64,000 nucleotides of DNA from NCBI RefSeq assembly GCF_029223585.1, contig NZ_CP119423.1, forward strand, positions 3,348,001-3,412,000, given 5' to 3'. Source of the stretch: Photobacterium sp. DA100. GTDB lineage: Bacteria > Pseudomonadota > Gammaproteobacteria > Enterobacterales > Vibrionaceae. Below the pieces are notes generated by a model. That model did not search any database. It saw nothing but the letters and a program-made list of their open reading frames with translations, and was not told where the DNA came from. The first letter of the stretch is position 1. Each line of letters begins with the position of its first letter. Positions 24,604 through 34,656 of this stretch are shown piece after piece. The translations under genes were made by a program, and so were the position numbers.

Positions 24604-25098
24604 GTGAAAAAGAAGAAACAACCGGACGTTGACACCACCAAACAATACCCTAGCCTTTTCCGCCGCCTGGCCGCCTGGCTCTATGACAGCCTGGTCATCG
24701 CCGCCGTACTGATGCTCGCAGGCGGCATTGCTATCGGCCTGATGGCACTGCTGGTCTCCATCGGCCTGGTCGATATCAGCGGCTACGAGGATGTCAGTGC
24801 CTACATGACCATGCACCCTGTGGTTGGCATGCTCTATACCGGCTACCTCGCGATGGTCATCGTTGGCTTCTTTACCTATTTCTGGTGCCAAGCAGGACAA
24901 ACCCTGGGGATGCGAGCATGGAAACTGCGCATCCAAAATAAGGATGGTTCCAATATCCGCCCAACACAGGCAATGATCCGCATGGCGACGTCAGCATTTG
25001 GGCTAGGCAACTTGCTGGCGCCTTTCAGCAAAACCAAGCAGTCTTTCCAGGATGCCATGGCCGACTGTGAGATGGTTGTCCTGCCGAAGGCCAACTGA
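24604..25098 (+). CDS. RDD-family membrane protein
   Basis: The protein has 164 residues from a GTG at 24604; a TTG at 24592 in the same frame is the alternative, and neither has a strong ribosome binding site. The RDD signature is present as LFRRLAAWLYDSLVIAAVL, with Arg, Arg and Asp in the first helix. Further helices lie at about 70-90 (HPVVGMLYTGYLAMVIVGFF), followed by the conserved QTLGMRAWKLRIQNKDG loop. RDD proteins are integral inner-membrane proteins, some acting as ion antiporters, but most have no known role. It is convergent with lptG across a bidirectional terminator. The basic N terminus (KKKKQ) should stay in the cytoplasm. Confidence 0.85.
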   Translation: MKKKKQPDVDTTKQYPSLFRRLAAWLYDSLVIAAVLMLAGGIAIGLMALLVSIGLVDISGYEDVSAYMTMHPVVGMLYTGYLAMVIVGFFTYFWCQAGQTLGMRAWKLRIQNKDGSNIRPTQAMIRMATSAFGLGNLLAPFSKTKQSFQDAMADCEMVVLPKAN

Positions 25099-25125
25099 TC
25101 TAGGCTGGTAATAAACAACAGACAC

Positions 25126-25152
25126 AAAAAAGGCGCCAGTGGCGCCTTTTTT
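25126..25152. terminator. Bidirectional terminator between the RDD gene and lptG
   Basis: AAAAAAGGCGCC-AGT-GGCGCCTTTTTT is perfectly symmetric with A- and T-tracts on both sides, so it serves both convergent genes. Confidence 0.92.
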
Positions 25153-25160
25153 AGTCGAGA

Positions 25161-26231
25161 TTATAGCTTTCTTCGCAGCAGATAGATGGTGATAAACAGG
25201 AACACCAGACTTGGGCCTATTGCTCCGATGATCGGGTGGAGCCGATAGACAATACTCATCGGCCCGAATACTTCATTCGAAATATAGAAACCGAAACCGA
25301 AGATCACCCCAGACAGCACCCGCGCGCCCATAGTCACCGAACGCAGCGGGCCAAAGACGAACGACAACGCCAGCAGCATCATCACCGCAATCGAGAAGGG
25401 CTGCAGCGCCTTGCGCCAGAACGCCAAGGCATAACGCGACGCGTCCTGCTTGGAATCCTCAAGATAGTTCTTGTAATCATAAACGCCAGAGAGCGACAGC
25501 TCCTCCGGCTTGAGAGTCACAACCGCCAACTTATCCGGGGTCAGGGTCGTCTGCCAGTGCATCTGCGGCAGGCGCTCATTGACCTGCTGCTCCCGGCCCA
25601 AAGATGTTAGCGTTACATCCTTGAGTAACCAGCCTTTCCCATTTTCAAATGTCGCCGACTCGGCAAAAGTTGAATGGGTCAGCTCGTCTTTTTCGTTAAA
25701 CTGCCAGATGTTGATCCCGTAAAGCTCTTGCTGCTCATGGACCCGACCGATATAGATAAAATCATTGTCATCCTTGGTCCAAACTCCACGCTGGACCGAG
25801 AGGATATTACCGCCAGAGGTCCACAGGGCACGAAGCTCTCGCGCGGCTTTCTGGGCTTCAGGCGCCCCCCACTGACCAAGCAGGGTAACCATCAACATCA
25901 ACGGCACCGCTGTCTTCAAAACTGACAAGCCAATATCTAGCTTGGAAAAGCCCGCAGCCTGCATGACCACCAGCTCCGAACTCGACGCCAGCATTCCCAA
26001 GCCAATCAGCGCGCCCAGCAATACTGCCATCGGGAAGAACATTTCAATATCACGCGGAATACTGAGCAAAACATAAGCCAACGCTTTCCACAGATCGTAG
26101 GTGCCGTCGCCTACTTTACGCAACTGCTCAACATACTTGATGATGGCCGATAGCCCCACCAAAGTTGACAAAGTCAGGGCCGAGGTCGAAATCAGCGTTC
26201 GGCCAATGTATAAATCCAGAATCTTAAACAT
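25161..26231 (-). CDS. lptG: LPS export permease LptG
   Basis: The protein has 356 residues, the family's normal length. It forms, with LptF, the transmembrane part of the LptB2FG transporter that extracts lipopolysaccharide from the inner membrane. Six membrane helices are grouped three and three (N-terminal GRTLISTSALTLSTLVGLSAI; C-terminal IGPSLVFLFITIYLL) around a large periplasmic beta-jellyroll domain (about 130-260), as typical. Its start overlaps the lptF stop by one base, so the two are translationally coupled. It ends nine bases before the shared terminator. In E. coli the pair also lies opposite pepA. Confidence 0.95.
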   Translation of the reverse strand: MFKILDLYIGRTLISTSALTLSTLVGLSAIIKYVEQLRKVGDGTYDLWKALAYVLLSIPRDIEMFFPMAVLLGALIGLGMLASSSELVVMQAAGFSKLDIGLSVLKTAVPLMLMVTLLGQWGAPEAQKAARELRALWTSGGNILSVQRGVWTKDDNDFIYIGRVHEQQELYGINIWQFNEKDELTHSTFAESATFENGKGWLLKDVTLTSLGREQQVNERLPQMHWQTTLTPDKLAVVTLKPEELSLSGVYDYKNYLEDSKQDASRYALAFWRKALQPFSIAVMMLLALSFVFGPLRSVTMGARVLSGVIFGFGFYISNEVFGPMSIVYRLHPIIGAIGPSLVFLFITIYLLRRKL

Positions 26232-27331
26232 CAGCCACGTCTCCGAAACTTCTCTCTCAACTTACGTACCGGTAAGGTATCCCAGCTATTAAGGGCTATC
26301 GCCACGACAAAAATAACCCCATTGATTGACCACAGACCAATATATGACGGCAGCCCCCCGTCTTCGACGGCAGACTTGGCCGCACTGATGGCCAGAAAGT
26401 AAGCCAGGTAAATCAGCACGGCCGGTACCAGCTTGGCAAAACGCCCCTGACGCGGGTTAACTGCCGACAGAGGAACAACCACCATGGTCAGCAAGGGAAT
26501 ACATAACACCAGTGACATCCGCCACTGAAACTCGGCCTTGGCTGCCAACTCCGGGCGCTGCATCAATTCCAATGTCGACAAGGCATCCCAGTCCCGGCTC
26601 TTTTCCCGTACTGCCCTCTGGCCAATCAACGCCTGATAGTCATCAAACTGAGTAATAGAATAATCCAACCGGGTCGGGATCCCCTCATAGCGAGTCCCTT
26701 CTTTCAGGTCCAATACCTGCCGGCCATCTGGCAGCTCGCTGACATAACCACGGTCTGCTACCATCACGCTCGGACGCAACGCATCGCGGGCGGACAGTTG
26801 GGCAATAAACACTTTGTCCAAACGGCTGCCGCTGTTGGTGATATCGTTAACAAATACCACCCCTTGGCCATCCGGCGCAGACTGAAACTGTCCTTTCACC
26901 AACAAATCCAGGCCGGAATCCGCTTTAACCTGCTCCATTAATTGCTCGGTTTTTTCCACCGACCACGGGGCCAACCACAGCGCATTAAAAGCCGCTACCG
27001 AGCCGGTGATAATCGCCAGCCACAACGCAGCCTGGATCAAGAATTTATTGCCAATACCAGTGGCATTCATCACGGTAATTTCACTTTCGGCATACAAGCG
27101 GCCGAAAGTCAGCAAAATACCGATGTACAAACTGAGCGGCAGCATCAGCAGGGCCATGGAAGGCATGTATAAACCGAGCAAGGTGGCGATCAAATCACTC
27201 GGGATGGAACCCTCTGTTGCATCAGCTAGAATGCGAATAAATTTCTGACTGATAAAGACAAGAAAAAGGACAAAAAGCACCGCAAATTGGCTTTTTAATG
27301 TCTCACGCGTCAAATACCGAACAATAATCAC
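26231..27331 (-). CDS. lptF: LPS export permease LptF
   Basis: The protein has 366 residues. The start is GTG, giving the family N terminus MIIVRYLTRETLKSQ, closely similar to E. coli LptF. Three N-terminal and three C-terminal helices surround the periplasmic jellyroll (about 125-260). Conserved stretches include SEITVMNATG in the coupling-helix region that contacts LptB, and VVPLSAVNPRQGRFAKL before the last helices. Works with LptG and LptB to power LPS export. Divergent from pepA across 196 bp, the classic gammaproteobacterial arrangement. Confidence 0.95.
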   Translation of the reverse strand: MIIVRYLTRETLKSQFAVLFVLFLVFISQKFIRILADATEGSIPSDLIATLLGLYMPSMALLMLPLSLYIGILLTFGRLYAESEITVMNATGIGNKFLIQAALWLAIITGSVAAFNALWLAPWSVEKTEQLMEQVKADSGLDLLVKGQFQSAPDGQGVVFVNDITNSGSRLDKVFIAQLSARDALRPSVMVADRGYVSELPDGRQVLDLKEGTRYEGIPTRLDYSITQFDDYQALIGQRAVREKSRDWDALSTLELMQRPELAAKAEFQWRMSLVLCIPLLTMVVVPLSAVNPRQGRFAKLVPAVLIYLAYFLAISAAKSAVEDGGLPSYIGLWSINGVIFVVAIALNSWDTLPVRKLREKFRRRG

Positions 27332-27527
27332 GCTTTAATTACCCATAGAAAACTTGTTTTTTTACTGGAATCACTATAATTTTTCGGTTAATCAGTTATT
27401 TTTTTAATCTTTCGGCTAATTGTTAACCTGCACTTTAATCCTATACCGAATTTATGGTCCAGCAACATAAGTGCGGCATTATCTAACATTTAGCTTTAAT
27501 TGTCTTTATTAGGATGTAGGAGTACGC

Positions 27528-29036
27528 ATGGAGTTCAGTGTAAAGAGTGGTAGCCCCGAGAAACAGCGCAGTGCCTGTATCGTCGTTGGCGTATTCGAAC
27601 CACGTCGCCTTTCTCCCATTGCCGAACAGCTCGACAAAATTAGCGATGGCTATATCAGCTCACTGCTTCGCCGTGGTGATCTAGAAGGCAAGCCTGGCCA
27701 AATGCTGCTGCTTCACCATGTACCAAACGTATTATCAGAGCGTGTATTACTGGTTGGTTGTGGTAAAGAGCGCGAACTTGATGAACGCCAGTACAAGCAG
27801 ATCATCAAAAAAACCATTAGCACCCTGAACGAAACCGGCTCGATGGAAGCGGTCTGCTTCCTGACCGAGCTGCACGTCAAGGGACGCGATACCTACTGGA
27901 AAGTCCGCCAAGCCGTAGAAACGACCAAGGACAGCCTGTACACCTTCAACCAGTTCAAGAGCAACAAGCCGGAAACCCGCCGCCCGTTGCGCAAGCTGGT
28001 CTTCAATGTACCGACCCGCCGCGAGCTTTCCTTGGGCGAACGTGCCATTTCGCACGGCCTGGCTGTAGCCTCTGGCGTCAAAGCTGGTAAAGATCTCGGC
28101 AACATGCCGCCAAACGTGGCCAACCCAGCTTACCTGGCTTCACAGGCTCGTCGCCTGGCTGATGATTTCGATACCGTTAGTACCAAGATCATTGGCGAGC
28201 AGGAAATGAAAGAACTAGGCATGACCTCATACCTAGCCGTCGGCCAGGGGTCGAAGAACGAAGCCATGATGTCGGTCATCGAATACAAGGGCAACCCGGA
28301 TTCAGATGCCAAGCCAATTGTCCTGATCGGTAAGGGGCTGACCTTCGACTCCGGCGGTATTTCTATCAAGCCATCAGCCCAGATGGATGAAATGAAATAC
28401 GACATGTGCGGTGCGGCGACTGTCTTTGGCGCCATGAAGGCCCTGGCCAAACTGAACTTGCCGATCAATGTGGTGGGTATCTTGGCAGGCTGTGAAAACA
28501 TGCCGGGTGGCGGTGCCTACCGTCCAGGTGACATCCTGACCACTATGTCTGGCCAGACAGTAGAAGTGCTAAATACCGATGCCGAAGGCCGCCTGGTACT
28601 TTGTGACGCCCTGACTTACGTTGAGCGTTTCGAACCAGAGTGCGTTGTCGATGTCGCGACACTGACTGGCGCCTGTGTAGTGGCATTGGGTAACCATATC
28701 AGTGGTCTGCTTTCGAACCACAACCCGCTGGCCCACGAGCTGATCAACGCCTCGGAGCAAGCCGGTGACCGCGCATGGCGCCTGCCAATGAATGACGAGT
28801 ACCAAGAGCAACTGAACAGCCCGTTTGCCGATATGGCCAACCTTGGCACTCCGGGGGCTGGGACCATTACCGCAGGTTGCTTCCTGTCTCGCTTTGCCAA
28901 GAAATACAACTGGGCGCACCTGGATATCGCAGGTACCGCTTGGGTCGGTGGCAAGGCAAAAGGTGCAACCGGTCGTCCGGTCCCACTGCTGGTCCAGTTC
29001 CTGCTCAACCGAGCCGGCCTAGAGAACGTCGAGTAA
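27528..29036 (+). CDS. pepA: Leucyl aminopeptidase (M17)
   Basis: The protein has 502 residues, matching E. coli PepA in length and register. The metal and catalytic residues are all present: Lys269, Asp274, Lys281, Asp292, and NTDAEGR with Asp351, Glu353 and Arg355. The N-terminal domain (1-165) is the part used in E. coli for DNA binding in Xer recombination and carAB control. AGGAG lies five bases before the ATG. It is followed after 52 bp by holC and then valS, an order shared with E. coli and V. cholerae. A hairpin at 29047-29070 may reduce read-through to holC. Confidence 0.97.
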   Translation: MEFSVKSGSPEKQRSACIVVGVFEPRRLSPIAEQLDKISDGYISSLLRRGDLEGKPGQMLLLHHVPNVLSERVLLVGCGKERELDERQYKQIIKKTISTLNETGSMEAVCFLTELHVKGRDTYWKVRQAVETTKDSLYTFNQFKSNKPETRRPLRKLVFNVPTRRELSLGERAISHGLAVASGVKAGKDLGNMPPNVANPAYLASQARRLADDFDTVSTKIIGEQEMKELGMTSYLAVGQGSKNEAMMSVIEYKGNPDSDAKPIVLIGKGLTFDSGGISIKPSAQMDEMKYDMCGAATVFGAMKALAKLNLPINVVGILAGCENMPGGGAYRPGDILTTMSGQTVEVLNTDAEGRLVLCDALTYVERFEPECVVDVATLTGACVVALGNHISGLLSNHNPLAHELINASEQAGDRAWRLPMNDEYQEQLNSPFADMANLGTPGAGTITAGCFLSRFAKKYNWAHLDIAGTAWVGGKAKGATGRPVPLLVQFLLNRAGLENVE

Positions 29037-29046
29037 CATTGACGCT

Positions 29047-29075
29047 AGAGGGGGCCAAACGGCCCCCTTCGTTTA
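29047..29075 (+). terminator. Hairpin between pepA and holC, possible attenuating terminator
   Basis: The stem GGGGGCC/GGCCCCC with an AAAC loop is followed by TTCGTTT, a poor T-tract. It probably lets part of the transcripts continue into holC and valS. Confidence 0.5.
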
Positions 29076-29088
29076 TAGAGTAAACGCC

Positions 29089-29541
29089 ATGACTCATGCT
29101 ACTTTTTATATAATCAGTGAACAGCAACATGCAGAGGATAACGACTTCCAGCTGCATTTTGCCTGTCATCAAGCAGCAATGAGTTACCGCCAGGGCCACA
29201 AAGTCTACTTGCTTGCTGCAGACAAAGCGCAAGCAGAACAAATAGATGAGTACTTATGGCAACTGGATCCCGATAACTTCGTGCCCCATAACCTGATTGG
29301 TGAAGGCCCCCGAGGCGGTTCACCGGTCGAGATTGGCTGGCCCGGACTGCGCCACAGCGGACGGCGCGGGATCCTGATTAATTTGGGACAAGACGCACCA
29401 AATTTTGCCGTTACCTTCTCACAAGTGGTAGACTTCGTCCCTTGCGATGAAAAACAGAAGCAATTGGCACGCGAACGCTACAAGCAATATCGCCAGGCTG
29501 GTATTCAGCTCAACACCGCCAATGCTGCTAAGACGCCCTAA
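29089..29541 (+). CDS. holC: DNA polymerase III chi subunit
   Basis: The protein has 150 residues, close to the 147 of E. coli. HolC links the clamp loader (through HolD) to SSB on single-stranded DNA. Family features are the N-terminal TFYIISEQ strand, a central YLLAADKAQAEQIDEYLWQ helix and the DPDNFVPHNLIGEG loop, then GILINLGQDAPNF. It lies between pepA and valS; the gap to valS is only 27 bp. No unusual features were seen. Confidence 0.95.
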   Translation: MTHATFYIISEQQHAEDNDFQLHFACHQAAMSYRQGHKVYLLAADKAQAEQIDEYLWQLDPDNFVPHNLIGEGPRGGSPVEIGWPGLRHSGRRGILINLGQDAPNFAVTFSQVVDFVPCDEKQKQLARERYKQYRQAGIQLNTANAAKTP

Positions 29542-29568
29542 TTCCACATAGATCCTTCTAAGAGCGCT

Positions 29569-32430
29569 ATGGAAAAGACATACAACCCACAATCAATTGA
29601 AAAAGCGCTGTATCAGCGCTGGGAAGAGGCTGGTTACTTCAAGCCTCACGGTGACACATCAAAAGATGCCTACAGCATCATGATCCCACCGCCGAACGTC
29701 ACAGGTAGCCTGCACATGGGCCACGCGTTCCAGGATACCATCATGGATACCCTGATCCGCTGTGAGCGCATGAAGGGCAAGAACACCCTATGGCAAGTCG
29801 GTACCGACCACGCAGGTATCGCGACCCAGATGGTTGTGGAGCGTAAAATTGCTGCCGAAGAAGGCAAGACCAAGCACGACTACGGCCGTGACGCTTTCAT
29901 CGATAAAATCTGGGAGTGGAAAGGCGAGTCTGGTGGCACTATCACCAAGCAGCTTCGTCGCCTAGGCGCTTCTGTAGACTGGGACCGTGAGCGCTTCACG
30001 ATGGACGACGGCCTGTCTAACGCGGTTCAGGAAGTTTTCGTCCGCCTATTCGAAGAAGATCTGATCTACCGCGGCAAGCGTCTGGTTAACTGGGATCCGA
30101 AACTGCACACTGCGATTTCTGATCTTGAAGTTGAAAACAAAGACAAGAAAGGCCACATGTGGCACTTCCGCTACCCGCTGGCTGACGGCGTGAAAACGGC
30201 TGAAGGCAAAGACTACATCGTGGTAGCGACTACCCGTCCGGAAACTATGCTGGGTGATACCGGTGTGGCCGTAAACCCGGAAGATCCTCGTTACAAAGAT
30301 CTGATTGGCAAGGAAATCCTACTGCCAATCGTTGACCGCCGTATTCCAATCGTAGGCGACGAGCACGCCGATATGGAAAAAGGCACTGGTTGTGTGAAGA
30401 TCACCCCTGCGCACGACTTCAACGACTACGAAGTGGGCAAGCGCCACAGCCTGCCGATGATCAACATCCTGACGTTCAACGCTGATATTCGCAACGCGGC
30501 TGAAGTGTTCACTACCAATGGTGAGCCAAGCGATGCCTACAGCACTGAACTGCCAGAGAAATACCACGGCATGGAGCGCTTTGCCGCGCGTAAAGCTATT
30601 GTTGCCGAGTTCGACGAGCTAGGCCTGCTGGACGAAATCAAAGATCACGATCTGACGGTACCTTACGGTGACCGTGGTGGTGTGGTTATCGAGCCAATGC
30701 TAACTGACCAGTGGTACGTACGTGCTGCTCCTCTGGCAGAGCCTGCGGTTGCTGCGGTAGAAAACGGTGACATCCAATTCGTACCTAAGCAGTACGAAAA
30801 CATGTACTTCTCTTGGATGCGTGATATCCAGGATTGGTGTATCTCTCGCCAGCTTTGGTGGGGTCACCGTATCCCTGCTTGGTACGACAACGACGGTAAC
30901 GTTTATGTTGGCCGCAGCGAAGAAGAAGTTCGCGAGCAGAACAACCTGGCACCGGTTGTGGTTCTTCGCCAGGACGATGACGTACTAGATACCTGGTTCT
31001 CGTCTGCACTATGGACGTTCGGTACTCAAGGCTGGCCTGAGCAGACAGAAGATCTGAAAGTCTTCCACCCATCAGATGTACTGGTGACGGGTTTTGACAT
31101 CATCTTCTTCTGGGTTGCCCGCATGATCATGATGACCATGCACTTCTGTAAAGACGAAGACGGCAAGGCACAGGTTCCGTTCAAGACCGTATACGTAACG
31201 GGTCTGATCCGTGACGAAAACGGCGACAAGATGTCGAAGTCAAAAGGTAACGTGCTTGACCCAATCGACATGATCGACGGTATCGATCTAGAGTCACTGG
31301 TTACCAAGCGTACCGGTAACATGATGCAGCCGCAGCTGGCCGCGAAGATCGAGAAGAACACCCGCAAGACATTCGAAAACGGTATCGAACCTTACGGTAC
31401 CGATGCCCTGCGCTTTACCCTTGCAGCCATGGCTTCTACCGGCCGTGACATCAACTGGGACATGAAACGCCTTGAGGGTTACCGCAACTTCTGTAACAAG
31501 CTATGGAACGCCAGCCGTTACGTACTGATGAACACAGAAGAGCAAGATTGTGGTTTCGCCGCAGATGCCGAGCTAGAGTACTCGCTGGCTGACAAGTGGA
31601 TCGAATCTCAGTTCGAGCTTGCAGCGAAAGAGTTCAACGGTCATATCGACAACTTCCGTCTGGACATGGCGGCGAACACGATCTACGAGTTCATCTGGAA
31701 CCAGTTCTGTGACTGGTACCTAGAGCTAACCAAGCCGGTTCTGTGGAAAGGCACCGAAGCGCAGCAGCGTGCAACCCGCCGTACTCTGATCACCGTACTC
31801 GAGAAGACCCTGCGTCTGGCTCACCCAGTGATCCCATACATCACCGAAACTATCTGGCAGAGCGTCAAGCCGCTGGTTGACGGTGTTGACGGCGATACCA
31901 TCATGCTGCAGGCACTGCCTCAGTACGATGAAGCGAACTTCAATGCAGAAGCACTGGCTGACATCGAGTGGGTGAAGAGCTTTATCACCAGCATCCGTAA
32001 CCTGCGTGCCGAGTACGACATTGCCCCAAGCAAAGCGCTTGATGTAATGCTAAAAGCCGCAGACGAAAAAGATGCTGCGCGCCTTGAAGCCAACAAACAA
32101 GTACTGGTTTCTCTAGCCAAGCTAGAGAACATCCGCGTACTGGCTGCCGGTGAAGAGACACCAGCCTGTGCAACATCACTGGTTGGCAAGTCTGAGCTGA
32201 TGATCCCAATGGCAGGCCTGATTGACAAAGACGCTGAGCTTGATCGCCTAGCGAAAGAAATCAAGAAGACCGAAGGTGAAATCAAGCGCATCGAAGGCAA
32301 GCTGGGCAACGAAGGTTTCGTAGCCAAAGCACCTGAAGCGGTTGTTGCCAAAGAGCGCGAGAAGCTTGAAGGCTACAAGGACACCCTAGTGAAGCTGGCC
32401 GAGCAGCAAGCAACCATCGCGGCACTGTAA
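29569..32430 (+). CDS. valS: Valyl-tRNA synthetase
   Basis: The protein has 953 residues, the normal size of a class Ia ValRS. The HIGH-type motif is HMGH at 49-52 within [12 protein letters not shown], and the KMSKS loop lies at 554-558. The editing domain (about 190-340) contains [11 protein letters not shown]. The anticodon-binding helical domain follows about residue 650, and the C-terminal coiled coil (about 890-950; [20 protein letters not shown]) is typical of ValRS. It charges tRNA-Val, of which one gene is in this window. A strong terminator follows 22 bp after the stop. Confidence 0.98.
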   Translation: MEKTYNPQSIEKALYQRWEEAGYFKPHGDTSKDAYSIMIPPPNVTGSLHMGHAFQDTIMDTLIRCERMKGKNTLWQVGTDHAGIATQMVVERKIAAEEGKTKHDYGRDAFIDKIWEWKGESGGTITKQLRRLGASVDWDRERFTMDDGLSNAVQEVFVRLFEEDLIYRGKRLVNWDPKLHTAISDLEVENKDKKGHMWHFRYPLADGVKTAEGKDYIVVATTRPETMLGDTGVAVNPEDPRYKDLIGKEILLPIVDRRIPIVGDEHADMEKGTGCVKITPAHDFNDYEVGKRHSLPMINILTFNADIRNAAEVFTTNGEPSDAYSTELPEKYHGMERFAARKAIVAEFDELGLLDEIKDHDLTVPYGDRGGVVIEPMLTDQWYVRAAPLAEPAVAAVENGDIQFVPKQYENMYFSWMRDIQDWCISRQLWWGHRIPAWYDNDGNVYVGRSEEEVREQNNLAPVVVLRQDDDVLDTWFSSALWTFGTQGWPEQTEDLKVFHPSDVLVTGFDIIFFWVARMIMMTMHFCKDEDGKAQVPFKTVYVTGLIRDENGDKMSKSKGNVLDPIDMIDGIDLESLVTKRTGNMMQPQLAAKIEKNTRKTFENGIEPYGTDALRFTLAAMASTGRDINWDMKRLEGYRNFCNKLWNASRYVLMNTEEQDCGFAADAELEYSLADKWIESQFELAAKEFNGHIDNFRLDMAANTIYEFIWNQFCDWYLELTKPVLWKGTEAQQRATRRTLITVLEKTLRLAHPVIPYITETIWQSVKPLVDGVDGDTIMLQALPQYDEANFNAEALADIEWVKSFITSIRNLRAEYDIAPSKALDVMLKAADEKDAARLEANKQVLVSLAKLENIRVLAAGEETPACATSLVGKSELMIPMAGLIDKDAELDRLAKEIKKTEGEIKRIEGKLGNEGFVAKAPEAVVAKEREKLEGYKDTLVKLAEQQATIAAL

Positions 32431-32451
32431 CCGCCAACAATACCATGACTC

Positions 32452-32478
32452 AAAGCCGGCCTTGCGCCGGCTTTTTTA
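32452..32478 (+). terminator. valS terminator
   Basis: The stem GCCGGC/GCCGGC with loop CTTGC is followed by six T. Confidence 0.9.
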
Positions 32479-32579
32479 TTGCCCGCCATATCCACTCTGC
32501 TCCCTAGCCTTGTTTCACCCTTAGTGATAACCGCAATCGATCATCGGTCACACCTATCAAAGCTATAGATGATAACAGA

Positions 32580-32608
32580 TTGCAAATGATAACAATTATC
32601 ACTAGCAT
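32580..32608 (+). promoter_or_regulatory. Promoter with overlapping Fur box
   Basis: TGATAACAATTATCA at 32587-32601 differs at one position from the 7-1-7 Fur consensus TGATAAT-N-ATTATCA. It lies exactly between a candidate -35 (TTGCAA, 32580-32585) and -10 (TAGCAT, 32603-32608) with 17-bp spacing, so Fur binding would block polymerase. The first gene downstream is the DUF2061 protein. Confidence 0.7.
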
Positions 32609-32636
32609 GAAATTATCCACTGAGGGAGAAACCACC

Positions 32637-33107
32637 ATGAAGAAGACCGTTAGTTTTGCCGTTATCCACTTTTTTGTCGCATTCAGTATCGCCTATCTAC
32701 TGACAGGCGAGATCCTGATCAGCAGCCTGATCGCCATGATCGAGCCAATGGTCAATACAGTGGCCTTCTATTTCCATGAAAAAGCTTGGCAACACAAGGC
32801 ACTTATTCGCAGTGGCTTTGCCAACCCAGGCCGCAAAACGGCCAGTTTTGCCGTTGTCCATTTCAGCGTCGCATTCGGTGTCGCCTACCTGCTAACCAGT
32901 GATGTGCTGGTTGGGAGTGTGATGGCCATGATTGAGCCGGCTATCAACACGGTAGCCTACTATTTCCACGAGCGCATCTGGCAGAAGAAATCCGCACAGC
33001 AAGCTGCCAAGGAAGCACTGGGCCACCTTGCTTGCCACCATGGCAAACTGCGGGAGTGTGCCGATGTCAGCGATATCACTGTTGACAATGTTGCGACAAG
33101 CAACTAA
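32637..33107 (+). CDS. DUF2061 membrane protein with two repeats
   Basis: The protein has 156 residues from the ATG at 32637 (GGGAG upstream). It consists of two copies of the DUF2061 unit: residues about 1-55 (KTVSFAVIHFFVAFSIAYLLTG, shown in part) and about 62-118 (KTASFAVVHFSVAFGVAYLLTS, shown in part). Each has a helix pair and ends in a IEPxxNTVAxYFHExxWQ motif. It is probably an inner-membrane protein with four helices. The biochemical role of the family is unknown. The Fur box in its promoter suggests a link to iron limitation, which is inference. The C-terminal tail contains HLACHHGKLREC, with two His and two Cys that could bind metal. Confidence 0.85.
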   Translation: MKKTVSFAVIHFFVAFSIAYLLTGEILISSLIAMIEPMVNTVAFYFHEKAWQHKALIRSGFANPGRKTASFAVVHFSVAFGVAYLLTSDVLVGSVMAMIEPAINTVAYYFHERIWQKKSAQQAAKEALGHLACHHGKLRECADVSDITVDNVATSN

Positions 33108-33132
33108 TTTTGGTTGCAATAAGCAACCAAAA
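33082..33132 (+). promoter_or_regulatory. Promoter with two tandem MarR-type operators
   Basis: GTTGC-GACAA-GCAAC (33090-33104) and GTTGC-AATAA-GCAAC (33113-33127) are two copies of one 15-bp palindrome, centred 23 bp apart. The second is extended to a 10-bp perfect stem (33108-33132). A TTGACA at 33082-33087 would be the -35, with TAATTT (33105-33110) as weak -10. The element starts inside the DUF2061 3' end and finishes 12 bp before the MarR-GNAT start, so autoregulation is likely. Confidence 0.65.
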
Positions 33133-33144
33133 GAGACCTGATAC

Positions 33145-34050
33145 ATGGACGCAGCGACCCTCAGAGCCCAGTCCCGCTTACTTGTGCGGGAATTGGGCAT
33201 GCTTGACCGCCAGTGCGGTAATCTCGACATTACCCCGGTCCAAGCCCACGCCCTGATTGAACTGGAAAACCAACCGCTTTCCGTCAACCAGCTTGCCGCC
33301 CGGCTAAAAGTGGATAAATCCAACGCCAGCCGCACCAGCGCTAGCCTACTCAATGCCGGCCTTCTGATCACCCACGCCGATCCCCATGACGGCCGCCGGC
33401 AGCTATCGAGCTTGTCTTTGCAGGGCCAAACCTTGCTCGATAGCCTCAACCAGGCTCTCAACCTGCAAGTTGCCCAGTTTATGGAGCAACTCGACCAAGA
33501 TGAAATCACCTGCCTCGCCCAAAGCCTGCAACGCTATACCAAGGCGATTCAGGCCAACAAACAACAGCAGGGCTACCAGCTGAGGCTGCTCACTCCACTC
33601 GACAATGCCGCTATGGCCGCCGTAGTACGCCGTGTATCCGCCGAGCACGGGCTAACTGCGGACAAAGGCTACGGTGTTGCCGATCCGACGCTGGACGCCC
33701 TGAGCGAGGTATACAGCGAGCCTGACAGCGCATACTGGGTAATAGAAAAAGACAACCGCATCCTGGGCGGCGGGGGAATAGCTCCCCTTACAGGGGAAGA
33801 AGGCGTTTGCGAGCTGCAGAAAATGTACTTCCTGCCAGAGCTACGTGGCAGAGGCTTCGCCCGACGGATCGCCGCCACGGCTCTGAAATTCGCCCGGGAG
33901 AACCGCTTCAAGGCATGCTACCTTGAAACCACAGCCTCGCTGCAGGCCGCCATCAAGCTATACCAGGGGCTGGGGTTTATCCAAATTTCACAGGCCATGG
34001 GGCAAACCGGCCACGATGCCTGCGAAGTCAGGATGCTCAAAACGCTCTGA
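33145..34050 (+). CDS. MarR-type regulator fused to a GNAT acetyltransferase
   Basis: The protein has 301 residues. Residues 1-140 are a MarR winged-helix domain, with [19 protein letters not shown] as recognition helix region and [16 protein letters not shown] as wing. Residues about 146-301 are a GNAT domain with the acetyl-CoA loop [13 protein letters not shown] and the [20 protein letters not shown] strand-helix. Such fusions occur widely in proteobacteria, but substrate and ligand are unknown. The two operators directly upstream should be its own binding sites. Whether the DUF2061 gene is part of its regulon is unclear: the first operator lies inside the end of that gene, downstream of its promoter. 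Confidence 0.9.
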   Translation: MDAATLRAQSRLLVRELGMLDRQCGNLDITPVQAHALIELENQPLSVNQLAARLKVDKSNASRTSASLLNAGLLITHADPHDGRRQLSSLSLQGQTLLDSLNQALNLQVAQFMEQLDQDEITCLAQSLQRYTKAIQANKQQQGYQLRLLTPLDNAAMAAVVRRVSAEHGLTADKGYGVADPTLDALSEVYSEPDSAYWVIEKDNRILGGGGIAPLTGEEGVCELQKMYFLPELRGRGFARRIAATALKFARENRFKACYLETTASLQAAIKLYQGLGFIQISQAMGQTGHDACEVRMLKTL

Positions 34051-34102
34051 TTCTGGGCTCTGAAAACGAGTAATAAAAGCCTAATTAGAAAATGGCGGAC
34101 AC

Positions 34103-34130
34103 AAAAAAGCTGGCTTAATGCCAGCTTTTA
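34103..34130. terminator. Bidirectional terminator between the MarR-GNAT gene and rraB
   Basis: AAAAAAGCTGGC-TTAAT-GCCAGCTTTT lies between convergent genes. Confidence 0.85.
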
Positions 34131-34154
34131 TCTCGACGTTACGGGTATCGAAGA

Positions 34155-34553
34155 TCACTCTTCGTCTTCGTACTCTTCTTCGTCATCTTCACCCGACTCG
34201 AAGTAAGTTCCCCAGCCGTCGTAGTCAATGTTATGCTTTTCGGCTAGCTGGATCAGCTTCTCAGCCTGCTCATCAATGACTTCTGCATTCAGTGCCGATT
34301 CCATAACAGCATCGAAACATACCACTTTACCGCCACCGTCTTCAGGAGCCAGTTCAAGCTCTTCGGCTTCTAGTACCTCGAAGCCCATTTTGAAAGCTTC
34401 TACGGCTGCACCTTCAAGCTCTTCGAACGTATCCGCCGAGAAATGGTGCTCAATGCTGTAAAGTGCATCAGGATCACTGCCATCTTCTAGCAACGCCGCG
34501 ATGATTTCGCGCGTTTCTTCCTTCTGCTCTTCGATTAGTTCTGCATAAGACAT
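34155..34553 (-). CDS. rraB: Regulator of ribonuclease E activity B
   Basis: The protein has 132 residues from the ATG at 34553, preceded by GGTGGAG. RraB binds RNase E and alters degradosome composition and RNA decay in E. coli. The family N terminus [18 protein letters not shown] is present, followed by [15 protein letters not shown] and the YDGWGTYFE block (113-121). The C terminus is a very acidic tail ([12 protein letters not shown]), as in other members. It lies opposite the arginine block, and an FNR box sits 90 bp upstream of its start, so anaerobic control of rraB itself is possible. Confidence 0.93.
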   Translation of the reverse strand: MSYAELIEEQKEETREIIAALLEDGSDPDALYSIEHHFSADTFEELEGAAVEAFKMGFEVLEAEELELAPEDGGGKVVCFDAVMESALNAEVIDEQAEKLIQLAEKHNIDYDGWGTYFESGEDDEEEYEDEE

Positions 34554-34642
34554 GGGGAAACTCCACCTATGGAATAAATTCGAACGCAAATATCGCACGG
34601 ATCGCAATAAAATACCAAATGAAATATCCCTCTCCCTGAAAC

Positions 34643-34656
34643 TTGATATTTATCAA
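34643..34656. promoter_or_regulatory. Perfect FNR box
   Basis: TTGAT-ATTT-ATCAA matches the FNR/ANR consensus at every position. If the -10 at about 34701-34706 (CATAAT) is used, the site is near -63, the class I activation position, for transcription towards the arginine genes. The other gene it could affect is rraB. The remaining 34554-34949 gap is A/T-rich, without a gene I can support. Confidence 0.75.
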
